Of a stretch of 64,000 nt of DNA, positions 1 to 12,019 are shown piece by piece. A program made the translations under genes and the position numbers. Every line of letters begins with the position of its first letter. Position 1 is the first letter of the stretch. The DNA is from Anaeromyces robustus. Its lineage: Eukaryota; Neocallimastigomycota; Neocallimastigomycetes; Neocallimastigales; Neocallimastigaceae. Location of the stretch: assembly GCA_002104895.1 (NCBI GenBank), contig MCFG01000156.1, forward strand, positions 23,501 through 87,500, written 5' to 3'. The notes under the pieces are model-generated. The model ran no database searches. It worked only from the letters and a program-made list of their open reading frames with translations, and was not told the origin of the DNA.

Positions 1-857
1 TTTTTATTAAAAGATTCATTTTCACAAATATACATTAATGATGTTTTTCCATTTTCAAGTTCTTTATTAACATCAGCTCCATGTTCAATTAAATATTTTA
101 CAATATTTTCATTTCCCTTTTCACAGGCATAAATTAAAGGTGTTTTACTAAACCAATCTTCATTATTAATATCAGCTCCATGTTCCACTAAATATTTTAC
201 AATTTTTTCATTTCCTATTTCACAAGCATTAATTAAAGGTGTTTTTTTTGTAATAGTAATTTTTGTATTGACATCTGCTCCAATATCAATTAAAAATTTT
301 ATTAATTTCCTATTATTAGTAAATAAATATTTGCCTATATCAGAAATATTATATTTATTTTTTATTATTTTAAAATTTAATTGATTAAAATTTGAAGTTA
401 TAGGTAATTTAATTTTATATTTATAAATTAAAAGTAATTCTTTAATAAATTCAATATCATTATAATCATCAATAATAATATTTAATAATTTTATTTCCTT
501 ATTTACTATTAAACATTTTAATAAAGTATTTGATATTTTAATATAATTATAACCTCTATTAATAATAAACTTTAATCTTTCTATACAAAGTAGATGTCTT
601 ATATAAATTTCAAATGCAATATCAATTTTTTCATTAGCATTTGCATCACTATTTACTAAAATTTTTAAAGCTTTATAATTATGTTTATCAATAGCAGCAA
701 TATACAAACAAATATGAATATCTTTTTTAGTAAGATATTTTGAATTAAAATTTTTTACTTTAATTTTTTTTTGATAATTTACAACATTTAAAATATCTGA
801 CTTTTTAATATACTTTATTAATTTTTTAAATTCTTCTTTATAAACTTGATATTCCAT
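1..857 (-). CDS. Ankyrin-repeat protein, partial (5' part only)
   Basis: The frame is open from an ATG at 857 to the left edge, giving about 285 residues that begin MEYQVYKEEF; the 3' part lies outside the window. The first 185 or so residues are Lys/Ile/Asn-rich and hold only degenerate ankyrin-like helices. From about residue 195 there are three good ankyrin repeats, with 'GADVN', 'KTPLINACEIGNEKIVKYL', 'HGADIN', 'KTPLIYACEKGNENIVKYL' and 'KTSLMYICE' visible. Ankyrin repeats mediate protein-protein binding, but the partner is unknown. No signal peptide or membrane segment is seen. Large ankyrin families are common in anaerobic fungi (known); the function here is not inferable. The first ATG of the open frame was chosen as the start; an AT-only low-complexity stretch lies upstream. 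Confidence 0.85.
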   Translation of the reverse strand, partial: MEYQVYKEEFKKLIKYIKKSDILNVVNYQKKIKVKNFNSKYLTKKDIHICLYIAAIDKHNYKALKILVNSDANANEKIDIAFEIYIRHLLCIERLKFIINRGYNYIKISNTLLKCLIVNKEIKLLNIIIDDYNDIEFIKELLLIYKYKIKLPITSNFNQLNFKIIKNKYNISDIGKYLFTNNRKLIKFLIDIGADVNTKITITKKTPLINACEIGNEKIVKYLVEHGADINNEDWFSKTPLIYACEKGNENIVKYLIEHGADVNKELENGKTSLMYICENESFNK

Positions 858-1305
858 GATTATATATTAAAAAAAAGTTTTTATTTTTTATTTTAATACT
901 TTTGAATAAAAGAAAAAGGAAAGGTTTTTTTTTTAAAGTATTTTTAGTTTTATTTTTATTTTTTTATATTTTATTTTTTTTTTATTTTTATTTTTATTTT
1001 TATTTTTATTTTTTTTTATTTTATTTTATTTTATCGTTATAATTTTTCTTTTTATTATATTAAATATATTAAATAATTTATTTATTTGGAAATTATGTAA
1101 CATTTTATAAATATAAAATTATGACTTTACCACCACCATAATTTTGATTAAAATTATTACTGTGGAACAGCTAAGAAAAAATTTATATAAAAATTCTATT
1201 TATTTATTTATTTATACATTCATTCATTCATTAATTATAATTAATAATAAAGTAAAATGAAATAAAATAAAAATTATAATTTTCGTACATTAAATACATT
1301 AAATA
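858..1305. other. AT-only intergenic stretch upstream of the ankyrin gene
   Basis: Homopolymer T and TTTTA runs (about 955-1035) followed by near-random AT sequence. It should carry the promoter of the minus-strand ankyrin gene, but I see no confident core element. Confidence 0.6.
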
Positions 1306-1307
1306 CA

Positions 1308-1391
<84 letters not shown>

Positions 1392-1394
1392 ATT
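1306..1394. repeat. (AAAT)n microsatellite
   Basis: About 22 uninterrupted tetranucleotide units ending in a short TTAA run; it marks the left end of repeat block R1. Similar runs start the other R copies (about 13736, 21025 and 28487). Confidence 0.9.
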
Positions 1395-3003
1395 AATTAA
1401 TTAATTAATTAATTAATTGATTAATTAATAGAAAATATATAAATAATAAATAAATAAATAAATAAATAAATAATATAAATAATTAACATTTTTTGTATTT
1501 TTTAATTAACCAGTATATTCAATTATTTATAATAATTATTTATAATAATTATTTATATTATTTATTTACTTATTTATTTAATTTATTTATTTATTTTTGA
1601 AAACGATATTATTTTGATAATTTATAATCCAAATATGTATCTATAATATTATAATATTATTAATTATATAACAGAAATTTAAAAATATGTTAATTTGTTT
1701 AATTATATTATTAATTAATTTTTCAATTATAATCATGGAATTTCAACTTGTCCTTTAAATTATATAATCTTTTAATTTAATATCATATTTCATATATCTA
1801 GTACTAAAATTAGCATTAAAAAAGGCCAAATTGAAATTAGAATTAAACAATAAAAATAATTTATCTTCATAAAAACTTTTTTTTTTTCATAATAAATTTA
1901 AAAAAAAAAAAAATTGGTAGTGGAGCTACATTTGAAGATAATTATAAATTATATATACCTTATATAAGAATTACATATAAAGATAATTAAATAAAAGGCA
2001 ATTAATTTAAATTTAATATGTAATTATTTATATGTTAATAAAAATAAATTAAAAAAAATATCGAGTTTTTGTAGATTTAATAAAATATTATAAAAATAAT
2101 AAAAATAATTATAATAAAATTATTATTATTATTAATTATTATTATTTTTGTTACATTTTAAGCTTATATATAAATGTCAATGTAATAAATAATAATATTA
2201 TATTACTATATTAATATAAACATAAATTAAATTTATCAAAAAAAAAATTAAATACTTTTTATATACAAAATATTTTAATTTATTTATTTTAGTTTTTTTA
2301 TATTTAATGGAACTCTATATAAATATTCAGTACAATTACTATTTATATTAATTTTTAAATGTTTTATTTAATATATAAACATTTTTAAATAATAATAAAA
2401 ATTATTGTTTTTATATTTAATATTATTTAATATAATCATTATTAGAATATATATTTATTGTATATATATACATATTTGGTTATTAAGAAATATAAAAAAG
2501 TCAAATTAAACATTTGGTAAACATAATTTAATCATGTCAATTTTAAAGTTTCCATGATATTTCAATATTATTAATATACAATTTTAAAAAAATTATTTTT
2601 ATTTTTAGTTGGATATTTTTATATTAAAAAATCAATAATATTCTATATATATGCTATATATAAATAATATATTTAAAATATATATGGCTATTAAATATTA
2701 TTTATATAATAAATAAATCTAATAATTAAATATATATATTAATTTTTATTATAAATAAAATGAATCATTCATGGATTTATAAATAATCATATTATTAAAC
2801 TTTTTTTATGTCATTCTGGAGTAAGACTGTATAATGTGTTAATAATAAATGATTAAAAAATGAATTATTATGATAATTATAATATATATATTAATTTATT
2901 TTATATGAGGAGGTATTATTATTATTTTAAAATTAATTTTAAAGCAAAGATAAAAAAATTAAAATATTAGATAATAAAAAAATTTTTTTATAATATATAA
3001 AAC

Positions 3004-3342
3004 ATTATTATGGGAAGTGACCATTTCAACTTAATATACAAAAATTTACACTTTTTAAAAAATACGCCATATTAAAAATGTAATTGTTTTATTTTAATAA
3101 ATAATAAATAATAAATAATAAATAATAAATAATAAATAATAAATAATAAATAATAAATAATAAATAATAAATAATAAATAATAAATAATAAATAATAAAT
3201 AATAAATAATAAATAATAAATAATAAATAATAAATAATAAATAATAAATAATAAATAATAAATAATAAATAATAAATAATAAATAATAAATAATAAATAA
3301 TAAATAATAAATAATTAAATAAAATAATCTATACATATTGCT
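3004..3342 (-). mobile_element. Decayed Mutator-like MITE in R1, expanded internally
   Basis: Starting after 'attattatg' (3004-3012), the sequence matches the reverse complement of the element at 21770-21956: 'gtgaccatttcaac', then 'aatacgccatattaaaaatg'. Its interior has been blown up into a (TAAATAA)n microsatellite (3097-3316) and its far end is cut off where the gene-3' flank begins. It sits at the same place as the element at 23297-23448 in R3, so the insertion predates duplication of R. Confidence 0.7.
3097..3316. repeat. (TAAATAA)n 7-bp satellite
   Basis: About 31 nearly perfect 7-bp units inside the MITE remnant. The apparent open frame across it is purely repeat-derived. Confidence 0.95.
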
Positions 3343-3518
3343 AAATGTAACACATTCTTAAAAAACCTTTAATTTTTTTTAATAATAAAAATAATTAATA
3401 ATAATTAAAGAAATATATGTTATAATATAAATATTACTTTTTTCTTGTGGTTATGATGAAAAAACATTTACAGTATATAATATTTACGTACATAAGTATT
3501 TTAATTATTTAAAAATAC

Positions 3519-3589
<71 letters not shown>

Positions 3590-4257
3590 GTTATAATATA
3601 AAAACGAATTAATTATATATATAAATATTATTATATATTAGTTTTATTTATTAATAAATACAACATATTTAATAAAATTAAATTATTTTATTTGTAACTT
3701 TTATTTATTTTATATTAATTTATTAATAATTTCAATTTCAGTTTTTATTAATTTGAAAACAATAATTTAAATTCAAATTAAAAATTTTAATTCATTATTT
3801 TTTTTATATTTTTCTTTCTTTTATATATTCTATTAAAATATTTTTATATTATAATCAATAAAGAAACTTATTTATATATTTCTAAATTATAAATTTATAA
3901 ATTCGTTAAAACAAAAGTTTAATGAATCTATAATTAATTATTATTATAATATATGAAATATTTATATATATGTTTACTAATTTTTTATTATATATAATAA
4001 TTAGTAATATAGGATTTTCTTTTTGTATCTTTTTTTTATTTTCAATTATTATTTCTTTTTTATTATTTTATTTTGTTTTATTTTGTTTTGTTTTAATATT
4101 TTTATTTTATTTTGATTTGCTTGTTTATTGTTTTCCAATTTTATCACTAAATATGTGTCACGAGGTACACTGTTATAATATTAAAAAAAAAAAAAGAAAT
4201 ATGTTTACTTTTATTTCTTTTTAGTAATTACTATAACTCAATAATGATTTAATTTTT
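3343..4257. repeat. Conserved 3' flank of the cysteine-rich gene (copy 1)
   Basis: About 0.9 kb that recurs at about 7430-8349, 12018-12510, 15295-15864 and 23770-24690, usually just 3' of a family gene. It contains a (TAA)n tract (3517-3585), 'ttataatataaaaacg', and 'gtgtcacgaggtacact' shortly before the gene end. No coding potential is seen; it probably holds the 3' UTR and polyadenylation signals of the neighbouring minus-strand gene. Confidence 0.75.
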
Positions 4258-4857
4258 TTAGCAATATTTTTCAATTAAATGGTCTAAGTCGATACATAAT
4301 CCAGGTGCTAAATTATTCTTACGGCATTGAGAATCAAATAATAATGAATAAATGTAGCAACTGTGAGTTTGCTTATCAGTGACCATTAAAAATCCTTTCT
4401 CATTTGTTGAAGTATTGGTTGAACAAACAGTGACATAATTACATACCTCGCGTAAACCGGTATTTCTTACTTGCATTCTACCACATATATGCATTGGTGC
4501 ATATTGATATTTAGAAATTTCAACTAAAGCTAATGAACGACTATCAGTATACGTTCCAGTGTTTGAACTATAATGAAGAAATTGACCTTTAGCAGCACAA
4601 ACTTCATGTACATCACCAGGACATATATATAAGGTTTCACAAGAATTCTCTTTTAAGTGAGATAATTTAAAATCATGTTTCCTTCCTTGGATAATACCTT
4701 GGATTACGACTGTAGCACTCACAACATTACATAAACTTCCTACTAAGGGACTGGCAAAAGAAATTAATGTACATGTATAAGTGGCCAGAGCAGAATCTAA
4801 AGAGCATAAACTAAGATCAATTACCATAAAAAGAATAAGTATAATAGATAATTTCAT
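4258..4857 (-). CDS. Secreted 12-cysteine protein, family copy 1
   Basis: 199 residues. An N-terminal signal peptide (MKLSIILILFMVIDLSLC, cleavage near residue 18-19) is followed by a mature chain of about 180 residues with 12 cysteines in the family spacing. The last residue is Cys ('IEKYC'). Conserved landmarks are 'GRKHDFKLSHLK', 'CPGDVHEVCAA', 'GQFLHYSSNTG', 'YAPMHICGRMQV', 'HSCYIYSLLFD' and 'CIDLDHLIEKYC'. No membrane anchor and no catalytic motif are visible, and I do not recognise the family. It is likely an extracellular disulfide-rich protein. The start is fixed by the same MK(L/F)S start in all copies. A conserved TATAAATA (minus strand) lies at 5036-5043. About 270 nt in the middle are identical to copy 3 (8350-8952) although both ends differ. 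Confidence 0.85.
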   Translation of the reverse strand: MKLSIILILFMVIDLSLCSLDSALATYTCTLISFASPLVGSLCNVVSATVVIQGIIQGRKHDFKLSHLKENSCETLYICPGDVHEVCAAKGQFLHYSSNTGTYTDSRSLALVEISKYQYAPMHICGRMQVRNTGLREVCNYVTVCSTNTSTNEKGFLMVTDKQTHSCYIYSLLFDSQCRKNNLAPGLCIDLDHLIEKYC

Positions 4858-5647
4858 TGTAGCTCTTAAGAAAAATTGAAAATACCGAAAAACTATACAA
4901 TAATGTCGAAGTCTAGGAAAAACTAATTTTTAAAGCACTTAGGTAATAAAAAAATTTTTTTTGAAAATTTATTTTATATTATTTTATTTATTTATTCATT
5001 TATTTGTTTTAACTTTTTTTTCATCGTTTTTGTCATATTTATACTTTTGATTAAATATAAAAATAACTAAGCCATTCAAAAGAAAAATAAAAATATTTAT
5101 TAAATAAAGGAAAAAAAGTTAAATAAATTATTTTTCATTTTTCCTTTTTTGAATAAAAATAATTAAGAACAATTAAAAAAGAAAACAAATAATTTTCTTT
5201 TATAGATAAACTATGTAAATTATATGTACACTATTATACTATTATAGGCATTTATTATAATAATTAATTTATATGAAAATTATTTATTTTATTTTTATTT
5301 TGTTTTAGTTTTTTTTTTTTTTTTACTTTAATTATAATTAATTAATGCCATTTATGTTTGATTTAAATTATTTTTTGAATAAAAAGTAACTATAGATGAT
5401 AAAAATACCGCTTTAAATATATACAAAATTAAAATAAGTAATGTAATGGTTATTATTTATATATTAAATAATACAATTTAAAACTTTTCTTTTTTTTAAA
5501 AAAAAAAAAAAAAAATTCAAATAGATTAAATTAAATTAATTAATATATTATTATATTAATAATTATACATTATACGTATAAATAAATTTTTTAATATTTT
5601 TTGAAAACTTTAATTAAATTTGTTTAAATTTTAGTATAAACATATTT

Positions 5648-5681
<34 letters not shown>

Positions 5682-6364
5682 TTACAATTTTTTTTTGTTA
5701 CAATTTTTTTTTATTTTTATTTTTTTTTGTTTTCATTGTTTTTTTTTGTTCATTGTTTTTTTTGTTTTCATTTTTTTTAGTTTTCATTTTTCATTTTTTC
5801 TCTTTATAGTAATAGCTTTATATTATGATATATTTTTACATTTTTAGTTATATTAATATTTAAAATTATTATTTTGAATATACTAATAACAAATTTTTTT
5901 TGTTCTTAATTTTTAAGAATATATATATATAGAAGGTCAATAATAATAATAATAATAATAATCTATTCCTATAAATTTATAATTAATAGGAATAGATTAT
6001 TATTAATATTATTATTATTATTGCTGTTTTATTATTATTTTATTTTATCTTATTTACTTTTATTTTATTTTCTTTTATTTACTCTTCTTTTATTTTATTT
6101 TATTTTATTTTATTTTATTTTATTTTATTTTATTTTATTTTATTTTATTTTATTTTATTTTATTGTGATTTGGTTTTTTTTATTGGTTTATTCATTTTTT
6201 TATTTATATGTTTATTTACTGAATTTTATTTCCTCCATACTTTCTTTAAAATAATATCATGAGATTAAATAAAAAAAAAGAAAACGTATTTGTTTTTATT
6301 TTTTAACTTTTTGTTTACATTTATTAATTTTTGACAATTACTATAATTAAATGATTTACTTTTC
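4858..6364. repeat. Conserved A-B intergenic spacer, copy 1
   Basis: Upstream region of copy 1 joined to the 3' flank of copy 2; homologous to 8953-10372, 16468-18058, 18662-20045 and 25294-26905. It holds the promoter block, 'gataaaaataccgcttta', a poly-T/poly-A zone (about 5480-5700), an AT hairpin around 'ctattcctat/ataggaatag' (about 5962-5999) and a TTTTA array (about 6085-6162). No gene is seen. Confidence 0.75.
5036..5043 (-). promoter_or_regulatory. TATA box, copy 1
   Basis: TATAAATA on the minus strand inside the conserved block 'caaaagtataaatatgac', about 180 bp upstream of the ATG at 4857. The block recurs upstream of every member of the family. Confidence 0.65.
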
Positions 6365-6968
6365 TTAACAATATGCTATAATTAAATGATCTAAGTCGAT
6401 ACATTCACCAGCTGTTAATTTATCTGCTTTATCACAATTTTCATCAAATAATAATGAATAAATGTAGCAGCTATGACTATTTTTATCTTTGACCATATCA
6501 AATCCTTTTTCATTATTTGGAGTATTGGTTGAAAAAGTTTGACATAATTACATACGTCTTGTTGACCTTTATTTTTTTACTTTCATTCTACCACATATAT
6601 GTTTTGATACATATTAATTTCCAGAAATTTTAACTGTACCTAAGCCACGATTATCACTATACTTTCCAGTGTTGGTAGCATAATGAAGAAATTGACCTTC
6701 AGCAGCACAAACTTCATGTGTATCATCAGTATATATATAAAAGGATTCACAATAATTCTTTTTTAAATAAGATAATTTAAAATCATGTTTCTTTCCTTGG
6801 AAATAACTCACGATCTGAGCTGTAGAACTCACAACAGTACATAAACCTCCTAATAAGGGTTTGGCAAAAGAAATTAATCCACATGCATAAGAGGCCAGAT
6901 CAGAATCTAAAGAGCATAAACTAAGATCAATTACCATAAAAAAAAACAAGTATAATAGATAATTTCAT
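6365..6968 (-). pseudogene. Decayed copy of the 12-cysteine family (copy 2)
   Basis: The whole length of a family gene can be followed, from the start region at 6968 to the conserved C-terminal region at 6365, with the same upstream block (TATTTATA at 7129-7136). The reading frame is broken more than once, including within the signal-peptide region and in the C-terminal half, so only about 110 residues remain open. At least one cysteine position of the family is changed (CESFYIYTDD instead of CES-YICPGD). It was most similar to the 18059 and 26906 copies, so it is the B-type partner of copy 1. Confidence 0.85.
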
Positions 6969-7128
6969 TGTAGCTCTTATAAGAAAATTTGAAAATACCG
7001 AAAAACTATATAGTAATGTCAAAGTCTAGGAAAAAAATAATTTTTCAAACACTTGTGTAATCAAAAAAGTTTGTAAATTTATTTTATTTTATTTTTTATT
7101 TTAACTTCTTTGTCATCTTTTTTTGTCA

Positions 7129-7136
7129 TATTTATA
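7129..7136 (-). promoter_or_regulatory. TATA box of decayed copy 2
   Basis: TATAAATA (minus strand) within the family promoter block, about 160 bp upstream of the old start, still intact although the gene is broken. Confidence 0.55.
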
Positions 7137-7603
7137 CTTTTGATAAAAACATAAAAAAATAATGATAATAGAATGAAACTATTTATAAAATATAATGAAA
7201 TTATATATTAAATTTATATTTTCATTTATAATTTTTATAAAAAATTATTTAAAAAAAACAAATTTTAACTATATAAAACAATTATTCTTTTTCTATTAAT
7301 TATTTTTAATTGATATATTATTTTATTTCATAACGTGGCTTTCATAATTTGTGTTAAAAAAAACTTCATTTTTTAATTTATTTTATCCCTCATTGCAAAA
7401 TTTACTATGCACCTCATATAGTATTTCGAAATGCAACATATTCTTAAAAAATCTTTTATTTTTTTTAATAATAAAAATAATTAATAATAATTAAAGAAGT
7501 ATATATTATAATATAAATATTACTTTTTTCTTATGTTTATGATGAAATACTATTTACAGTATATAATATTTACATATATAAGTATTTAATTATTTAAAAA
7601 GAC

Positions 7604-7731
<128 letters not shown>

Positions 7732-8349
7732 GTTATAATATAAAAACGAATTAATTATATATATAAATATTATTATATATTAGTTTTATTTATTAATAAA
7801 TACAACATATTTAATAAAATTAAATTATTTTATTTGTAACTTTTATTTATTTTATTTGTAATTTTTATTTATTTTACATTAATTTATTAATAATCTCAAT
7901 TTCAATTTTTATTAATTTGAAAACAATAATATAAATTCAAATTAAACATTTTAATTCATTATTTTTTTTATATTTTCCTTTCTTTTATATATTCTATTAA
8001 AATATTTTTTATATTATAATCAATAAAGAAACTTATTTATATATTTCTAAATTATAAATTTATAAATTCGTTAAAACAAAAGTTTAATGAATCTATATTA
8101 TAATTTTAATTATTATAATATATGAAATATTTATATATATATATTTACTAATTTTTCATTATATATATAATAATTAGTAATAAAGAATTTTCTTTTTGTA
8201 TTTTTTTTTTATTTTCAATTATTATTTCTTTTTTATTATTTTATTTTGTTTATTTTATTTTGTTTTAATATTTTTATTTTATTTTAATTTGCTTGTTTAC
8301 TTTTATTTCTTTTTAGTAATTACTATAACTCAATAATGATTTAATTTTT

Positions 8350-8952
8350 TTAGCAATATTCTTCAATTAAATGGTCTAAGTCGATACATTTTCCAGCTGG
8401 TAATCTATTTGGCCGACGGCATTCAGAATCAAATAATAATGAATAAATGTAGCAGCTGTGTGTTTGCTTATCAGTGACCATTAAATATCCTTTCTCACTT
8501 TTTGAAGTATTGGTTGAACAAACAGTGACATAATTACATACCTCGCGTAAACCGGTATTTCTTACTTGCATTCTACCACATATATGCATTGGTGCATATT
8601 GATATTTAGAAATTTCAACTAAAGCTAATGAACGACTATCAGTATACGTTCCAGTGTTTGAACTATAATGAAGAAATTGACCTTTAGCAGCACAAACTTC
8701 ATGTACATCACCAGGACATATATATAAGGTTTCACAAGAATTCTCTTTTAAGTGAGATAATTTAAAATCATGTTTCCTTCCTTGGAAATATCCTACGATT
8801 TCAGCTGAAGAATTCACAACACTACATAAATCTCCTAAAAAGGAACTGGCAAAAGAAATTAATTTACATGAATAAGTGGCCAGATCAGAATCTAAAGAAC
8901 ATAAACTAAGATCAATTACCATAAAAAGAATAAGTATAATAGAAAATTTCAT
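8350..8952 (-). CDS. Secreted 12-cysteine protein, family copy 3
   Basis: 200 residues starting MKFSIILILF. An ATG 51 bp further upstream is in frame, but the other copies all start at the MK(L/F)S position, and the extra residues lie in the conserved 5' leader, so the shorter form is chosen. Signal peptide about 1-18; 12 cysteines in the mature part; C-terminal 'IEEYC'. Residues about 57-148 are identical to copy 1, with identical DNA, while residues 20-56 and the region after 'CSTNTS' differ at many positions. TATA box at 9130-9137. Function unknown; probably extracellular. Confidence 0.85.
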   Translation of the reverse strand: MKFSIILILFMVIDLSLCSLDSDLATYSCKLISFASSFLGDLCSVVNSSAEIVGYFQGRKHDFKLSHLKENSCETLYICPGDVHEVCAAKGQFLHYSSNTGTYTDSRSLALVEISKYQYAPMHICGRMQVRNTGLREVCNYVTVCSTNTSKSEKGYLMVTDKQTHSCYIYSLLFDSECRRPNRLPAGKCIDLDHLIEEYC

Positions 8953-9576
8953 TGTAGCTCTTAAAAAATTTGAAAATACCGAAAAACTATATAATAATGT
9001 CAAATTCTAGGAAAAAAATAATTTTTAAAGCACTTAGGTAATAAAAAATTTTTTTTGAAAATTTATTTTATTTTATTTTATTTATTTATTCATTTATTTG
9101 TTTTAACTTTTTTTTCATCGTTTTTGTCATATTTATACTTTTGATTAAATATAAAAGTAACTAAGCCATTCAAAAGAAAAATAAAAATATTTATTAAATA
9201 AAGGAAAAAAAGTTAAATAAATTATTTTTCATTTTTCCTTTTTTGAATAAAAATAATTAAGAACAATTAAAAAAGAAAACAAATAATTTTCTTTTATAGA
9301 TAAACTATGTAAATTATATGTACACTATTATACTATTATAGGCATTTATTATAATAATTAATTTATATGAAAATTATTTATTTTATTTTTATTTTGTTTT
9401 AGTTTTTTTTTTTTTTTACTTTAATTATAATTAATTAATGCCATTTGTGTTTGATTTAAATTATTTTTTGAATAAAAAGTAACAATAGATGATAAAAATA
9501 CCGCTTTAAATATATACAAAATTAAAATAAGTGATGTAATGATTATATTTTTATATATTAAATAATACAATTTAAA

Positions 9577-9612
<36 letters not shown>

Positions 9613-10372
9613 AAATAGATTAAATTAAATTAATTAATATATTATTATATTAATAATTATACATTATACGTATAAATAAATTTTTTAATATTTTTTGAAA
9701 ACTTTAATTAAATTTGTTTAAATTTTTAAAAGTATAAACATATTTAATTTTTTTTTTTTTTTTTTCTTTGTTACAATTTTTTTTTTTTGTTACAATTTTT
9801 TTTTATTTTTTTTTTGTTTTCATTGTTTTTTTTTGTTTATTGTTTTTTTTGTTTTCATTTTTTTTGTTTTCATTTTTCATTTTTTCTCTTTATAGTAATA
9901 GCTTTATATTATGATATATTTTTACATTTTTAGTTATATTAATATTTAAAATTATTATTTTGAATATACTAATAACAAATTTTTTTTGTTCTTAATTTTT
10001 AAGAGTATATATATATAAAAGGTCAATAATAATAATAATAATCTATTCCTATAAATTTATAATTAATAGGAATAAATTATTATTGCTGTTTTATTGTTAT
10101 TTAATTTTATCTTATTTACTTTTCTTTTCTTTTCTTTTCTTTTCTTTTTTTTTATTTTATTTTATTTTATTGTGATTTGGTTTTTTTATTGGTTTATTCA
10201 TTTTTTTTATTTATATGTTTATTTACTGAATTTTATTTCCTCCATATTTTTTTTAAAATAATGTTATGAGATTAAATAAAAAAAAAAGAAAACGTATTTG
10301 TTTTTATTTTTTAACTTTTTGTTTACATTTATTAATTTTTGACAATTACTATAATTAAATGATTTACTTTTC
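8953..10372. repeat. A-B intergenic spacer, copy 2
   Basis: Nearly colinear with 4858-6364: promoter block, 'aaaataccgctttaaat', poly-T zone (about 9745-9790), 'ctattcct/aggaata' hairpin (about 10042-10074), TTTTC/TTTTA tracts and 'gaaaacgtatttg'. No gene is seen. Confidence 0.75.
9130..9137 (-). promoter_or_regulatory. TATA box, copy 3
   Basis: TATAAATA on the minus strand in the conserved family promoter block, about 178 bp upstream of the ATG at 8952. Confidence 0.65.
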
Positions 10373-10976
10373 TTAACAATATGCTATAATTAAATGATCT
10401 AAGTCGATACATTCACCAGCTGTTAATTTATCTGCTTTATCACAATTTTCATCAAATAATAATAAATAAATGTAGCAGCTATGACTATTTTTATCTTTGA
10501 CCATATCAAATCTTTTCTCATTATTTGGAGTATTGGTTGAAAAAAGTTTGACATGATTACATACGTCTTGTTGACCTTTATTTTTTTTACTTTCATTCTA
10601 CCACATATATGTATTGATACATATTAATTTCCAGAAATTTTAACTGTACCTAAGCCACGATTATCACTATACTTTCCAGTGTTGGTAGCATAATGAAGAA
10701 ATTGACCTTAAGCAGCACAAACTTCATGTACATCACCAGGACATATATAAAAGGTTTCACAAGAATTCTCTTTTAAGTGAGACAATTTAAAATCATGTTT
10801 CCTTCAATGGAAATAACTCACGATCTGAACTGTAAAACTCACAACAGTACATAAACCTCCTAATAAGGGTTCGGCAAAAGAAATTAATGTACATGATTAA
10901 GTGTCGGATCAGAATCTAAAGAACATAAACTAAGATCAATAACCATAAAAAGAATAAGTATAATAGATAATTTCAT
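10373..10976 (-). pseudogene. Decayed copy of the 12-cysteine family (copy 4)
   Basis: A full-length but non-functional family copy. The conserved C-terminal region lies at 10373-10480, the central 'HICGRM' region near 10590-10610, and the signal-peptide region at 10920-10976. There are several frame breaks and stops, more than in copy 2. Upstream, the promoter block with TATTTATA at 11162-11169 is retained. It is the B-type partner of copy 3, so both B genes of the two left blocks are dead. Confidence 0.85.
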
Positions 10977-11161
10977 TGTAGCTCTTAAGAAAATTTGAAA
11001 ATACCGAAAATCTAAATAATAATGTCAAAATCTAGGAAAAAAATAATTTTTTAAACAATTATATAATCAAAAAAGTTTATAAATTTATTTTAATTTATTT
11101 TATTTTATTTATTTTATTTTATTTTATTTTATTTTAACTTTTTTGTCATCTTTTTTTGTCA

Positions 11162-11169
11162 TATTTATA
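11162..11169 (-). promoter_or_regulatory. TATA box of decayed copy 4
   Basis: TATAAATA on the minus strand in the family promoter block, about 185 bp upstream of the decayed start. Confidence 0.5.
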
Positions 11170-11642
11170 CTTTTGATATAAAACATAAAACAATTAAGCC
11201 ATTCGAAAAAGACTGATGAAAACAGAATGAAACTATTTATAAAATATAATGAAAATATATATTAAATATATATTTTCATTTATTATTTTTTTATAAAAAA
11301 ATTAATTAAAATATAATTAAAAATAATTAATAGAAAAAGAATAATTTTTTTATATAGTTAATTTTTTTTTTTTTTGATTATTCTTTTATTAATAATTTGA
11401 ATTTAAATTTTATTATTTTAAATTATAAAAAAAAAAAAAAGAATTTCATTTAAAATTAATTTTAAAATAAAAAATACTTAAAATAATAATAATAAAAAGA
11501 GTTAATACATAATAATATTATTTATAAAAAAAAGTAATTATTTTTATAAATAATTTTAAATTAAAAATAAACAAATTTATGTAAAAAAATCTGTAATAAA
11601 ATAATATTAAAATAATGTGGCGCATATAAATGGTACGTAAAG

Positions 11643-11685
11643 TTTACATTTTTTTTATTATTATAATTTACATAATACATATAAA
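11643..11685. other. 43-bp micro-inverted segment
   Basis: This 43-bp stretch is the reverse complement (one mismatch) of 13422-13464 and 20739-20781, while the flanks on both sides keep the same orientation in all three copies. The ends are TTTA...TAAA. Confidence 0.8.
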
Positions 11686-11786
11686 TTTATAAATTAATTA
11701 AAATAAACTTAACGAATATAATAAACTGAATTAATTAAAAATAAATTATTTTTTGTTACTGCAGAATTGTATTTTTTTTTTATTAT

Positions 11787-12019
<233 letters not shown>

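Larger units (their letters stand above)
1430..3342. repeat. Spacer repeat R, copy 1
   Basis: About 1.9 kb of non-coding sequence repeated in the same orientation near 13786-15290 (R2) and 21146-23447 (R3). Shared landmarks are 'aaccagtatat', 'ccaaatatgtatctataat', 'catggaatttcaacttgtcc', 'ttaatggaactctatataaa', 'gaatcattcatggattt' and 'tatatgaggaggtattatt'. R1 holds the uninterrupted 9-bp site at 1977-1985 that is occupied by a small element in R3. Its right end carries a decayed copy of the same small element family (3013 onward). No open frame longer than background, no reverse transcriptase and no transposase are seen. Each full R copy is followed by a gene block of the cysteine-rich family, so R belongs to a segmentally duplicated unit. 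Confidence 0.85.

Noticed and set aside
3970-4224. Short Phe/Leu-rich plus-strand frames in the family 3' flank (3970-4224, 6021-6254, 26225-26419)
   Set aside because: They lie in repeated non-coding flanks, are made of T-rich low complexity, and are not conserved as frames between flank copies.
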